Assembly: GCF_914271545.1 (NCBI RefSeq)
Contig: NZ_CAJZAH010000006.1
Location: 62,001 to 126,000 of the forward strand
Source: Cupriavidus respiraculi
Lineage (GTDB): Bacteria; Pseudomonadota; Gammaproteobacteria; Burkholderiales; Burkholderiaceae
Length of the DNA: 64,000 nt
Direction of reading: 5' to 3'
Shown one piece after another: positions 62,445 to 64,000 of the stretch; positions within the stretch are counted from its first letter, which is position 1, and every line of letters begins with the position of its first letter. The notes below the pieces were generated by a model. That model made no database searches. It was not told the origin of the DNA and saw only the letters and a list, made by a program, of their open reading frames with translations. Made by a program: the position numbers and the translations under genes.

Positions 62445-62508
62445 ATCGTGCCGCCATGCCGCCGGCGCGGGCCGGCGAGGCGGCAGGGGGAGGGACGGGA
62501 CCGGCGCC

Positions 62509-62583
62509 TCAGCGTGCGAAGAACCAGATCAGAATCAGCACGAAGGCCGGGACACCAAGCAGCCAGGCGAGGATATAAGGCAT
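62509..62583 (-). CDS. 24-residue membrane peptide
   Basis: ATG 62583 to stop at 62509 gives MPYILAWLLGVPAFVLILIW followed by FFAR, a single hydrophobic helix with an Arg end. An AAGGAG ribosome site lies nine bases upstream, which strongly supports translation. Near-identical short peptides occur in related Burkholderiaceae as far as I recall; function is unknown. A palindromic site lies directly upstream. Confidence 0.7.
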   Translation of the reverse strand: MPYILAWLLGVPAFVLILIWFFAR

Positions 62584-62598
62584 GTCGTTGCTCCTTTC

Positions 62599-62622
62599 CG
62601 TATAGCGTGAGTTCACTATACG
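62599..62622 (-). promoter_or_regulatory. 24-bp imperfect palindrome upstream of the membrane peptide
   Basis: CGTATAGCGTGA (62599-62610) and GTTCACTATACG (62611-62622) are nearly inverted repeats. On the minus strand a TATAGT hexamer inside it could be a -10 box. It lies 16 bases before the peptide start, so a bound repressor could cover the promoter or ribosome site. Confidence 0.5.
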
Positions 62623-62707
62623 CACCGGGCTTCGACGGGACTGTCGGGGCGGCTCCGCTTGCCTTGTAGGACCCGGCCGACGAAGTGTCGGCCTACCGTC
62701 CCGGGGC

Positions 62708-63094
62708 TCAATCCTCCTCGTCGTCCTCCGCGTCGAGGAAGTCGCGCCGCATCATCCAGTTCTGGATCGCCTCGTCGCACACCTTCTTCAGCTTCTCGCG
62801 GTCCGGCAGCTTGTCGAACAGCTCGAAGTTGACCAGCGCCATGCCGGCGTCGGTGATGTAGAACAGCCGGCTCGGCTCGTCATAGTGGACGATGCGTCCA
62901 TCGATGCCGGATTCCTCGCTGTCCGCGGGCATGTCCTCCAGCTCGACCACCCGGCAGGTGAAGCGGGGGCTGCGGGTGTGGGTCAGGTATTCGAACTCGT
63001 CGTGCATTACTTCGCCGCCTTTGGTGGTGGCGATGGCGAAGCCCCAGATGAAGCGGGGCATCGGCAGATCGGACAGATCGTCTATCTCGTCCAT
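62708..63094 (-). CDS. Conserved hypothetical acidic protein
   Basis: 128 residues from ATG 63094. Very acidic at both ends (MDEIDDLSD and LDAEDDEED). A middle part has RFIWGFAIATTKGGEVMHDEFEYL and a central IVHYDEPSRLFYITDAGMALVNFELFD. No motif is known to me. It looks like a small soluble protein found in Cupriavidus and Ralstonia. The frame is open to 63151, but ATG 63094 gives the consistent start. Confidence 0.7.
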   Translation of the reverse strand: MDEIDDLSDLPMPRFIWGFAIATTKGGEVMHDEFEYLTHTRSPRFTCRVVELEDMPADSEESGIDGRIVHYDEPSRLFYITDAGMALVNFELFDKLPDREKLKKVCDEAIQNWMMRRDFLDAEDDEED

Positions 63095-63172
63095 GGTGTT
63101 CTCCGTCAATCGACAAGCCGCATTATCGCCCGGACCGGCGCGCCCGCTCAAATCCCTCGGGCGAAAAGCACA

Positions 63173-63538
63173 TCATTTGGTCGCGCGGCAGTTCTGGTAC
63201 GGCGCCGGGCCGTTGGGGTCCTGCGTGATGTCCTCGAGCCTGCCCTCGTCGCCCTTGGTGATCCACAGGTGCCGCCCGTGCGCGTAGCGCGCGCCCGAGC
63301 CGCTCAGCACGGCGACGAACAGCACCGGCCTGCCGTCCAGCCGCATCGCCGCGAGCTGGGTGTCCGGGCTGTTGAAGTACCGCACGGTCAGCGCCTTGTC
63401 GTCGTCGCAGCGATAGCGCACCGTGATGGGCTTGTCGAACTGGATGCCCGCGGTGGGCTGCTGCGCGAGGGCCGGCGTCGCCAGCAGGCCCGGCAGCAGC
63501 GCCGGAAAAAAGCGGTTGAGCCAGTGTAGCGAACGCAT
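63173..63538 (-). CDS. MliC-like periplasmic lysozyme inhibitor
   Basis: 121 residues. The signal peptide (HWLNRFFPALLPGLLATPALAQ) leads to a small beta-barrel part with VRYRCDDDKALTVRYFNS, DGRPVLFVAVLSGSGARYAHGRHLWITKGDEG and a terminal Cys (NCRATK) that can pair with the Cys in YRCDDD. This matches the MliC/PliC family, which inhibits C-type lysozyme. There is no lipobox, so it is a soluble periplasmic form. It lies next to glpD, probably unrelated. Confidence 0.8.
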   Translation of the reverse strand: MRSLHWLNRFFPALLPGLLATPALAQQPTAGIQFDKPITVRYRCDDDKALTVRYFNSPDTQLAAMRLDGRPVLFVAVLSGSGARYAHGRHLWITKGDEGRLEDITQDPNGPAPYQNCRATK

Positions 63539-63616
63539 GCGGCCTCCTGTAGGGATAGCGTGGCTGGCGGGGCGCGGCGGCGGGCATGCGCTGCGGGGGG
63601 CCGCCGCGCCGCGGCA

Positions 63617-64000
63617 TCAGTTCAGCATATAACCGGCCGCCAGCGCGCGGAAGCTCTGCACCTCCGCGTCCTGCCACGCGGCATCGTGCCCCAGTTCCTC
63701 GGCGAGGATGGCGGCGACCTGGGGCGCCGCCGCGCTCGCGGCGCGCGCATCGAGGAAGAGCGCGCGATTGCGCCGGGCCAGCACGTCCTCCACGCGCCGC
63801 GCCAGTTCGTGGCGGGCGGCGTAGCGCACGTGCGCGGCAGTCAGGCCCGCCTCGGGGACCAGCATCGTGTCGGCGCCCGCGAGCGCGCGCACCGCCGGCA
63901 GGTCGCTGCCGTAGTAGCGCTCCGGCGAGCCGCTGCCGGCCGCGGGCAGATCCGCCGGCATGCCGGTCGCGCCGTGCAGCGGCAGGTCGGCGGTCACGCA
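63617..64000 (-). CDS. glpD: Glycerol-3-phosphate dehydrogenase, C-terminal part
   Basis: The frame is open at the right edge, so only the last 128 residues or so are visible. The sequence LTAAHVRYAARHELARRVEDVLARRNRALFLDARAA is the GlpD C-terminal domain, followed by VAAILAEELGHDAAWQDAEVQSFRALAAGYMLN. GlpD oxidises glycerol 3-phosphate at the membrane with FAD. The FAD-binding domain lies beyond the window. Confidence 0.9.
   Translation of the reverse strand, partial: CVTADLPLHGATGMPADLPAAGSGSPERYYGSDLPAVRALAGADTMLVPEAGLTAAHVRYAARHELARRVEDVLARRNRALFLDARAASAAAPQVAAILAEELGHDAAWQDAEVQSFRALAAGYMLN

Overview
The window is GC-rich chromosomal DNA from a betaproteobacterium of the family Burkholderiaceae, most like Cupriavidus or Ralstonia. 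The evidence is gene order (rseA-rseB-mucD-lepA-lepB-DUF4845-rnc-era-recO-pdxJ-acpS-nagZ), an EF-P with Arg32 beside an EarP rhamnosyltransferase, an extended HemP beside exbD-exbB-tonB, and a class I fumarase. No species is assigned. Gene calls were made by reading translated sequence and known motifs; no database search was run.

Layout. 1-11.3 kb: end of the sigma-E (rpoE) envelope-stress operon running into a tightly coupled housekeeping operon (signal peptidase I, RNase III, Era, RecO, PdxJ, AcpS, NagZ), with many ATGA/GTGA stop-start overlaps. 11.4-16.9 kb: a small membrane protein, efp and earP on the minus strand, then uvrC and pgsA. 17.0-17.5 kb: two identical tRNA-Gly(GCC) genes and tRNA-Cys(GCA). 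17.9-21.5 kb: a CPA2 antiporter lacking the RCK domain, a LysR regulator divergent from a YeiH-type transporter, and tRNA-Leu(TAA). 21.7-25.3 kb: a His/Pro/Tyr-rich secreted protein, a GlcG/HbpS protein, HemP under a perfect Fur-type palindrome, and the exbD-exbB-tonB cluster with a 21-residue membrane peptide and a second Fur-like site upstream. 25.5-35.5 kb: a tandem AAA+ ATPase, murI, class I fumarase, a UPF0114 protein, acetyl-CoA synthetase and a sodium:solute symporter. 35.5-36.0 kb: tRNA-Ser(GGA) whose 3' end and following hairpin are duplicated.

36.0-49.9 kb is the most accessory-looking part. An orphan RsbRD-type histidine kinase precedes a two-partner secretion cluster: a short TpsA exoprotein, an outer-membrane TpsB transporter, a periplasmic parvulin, a 2316-residue filamentous-haemagglutinin-like TpsA with a polymorphic-toxin-like C-terminus, and a small putative lipoprotein starting on TTG inside the TpsA stop. 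I read it as a secretion module with its own chaperone and a possible toxin/immunity end.

50-64 kb: SulP transporter; a large membrane protein coupled to a DUF1264 lipoprotein gene that carries a one-base shift in a G8 tract; transglutaminase-like protein; FAD/NAD(P) disulfide oxidoreductase with DUF4126 partner; Ku with a MerR-TPR protein; Cys-rich four-helix copper protein; class C beta-lactamase-like lipoprotein; several small conserved proteins, including a 24-residue membrane peptide behind a palindrome; a MliC-like lysozyme inhibitor; and the C-terminal end of glpD running off the right edge.
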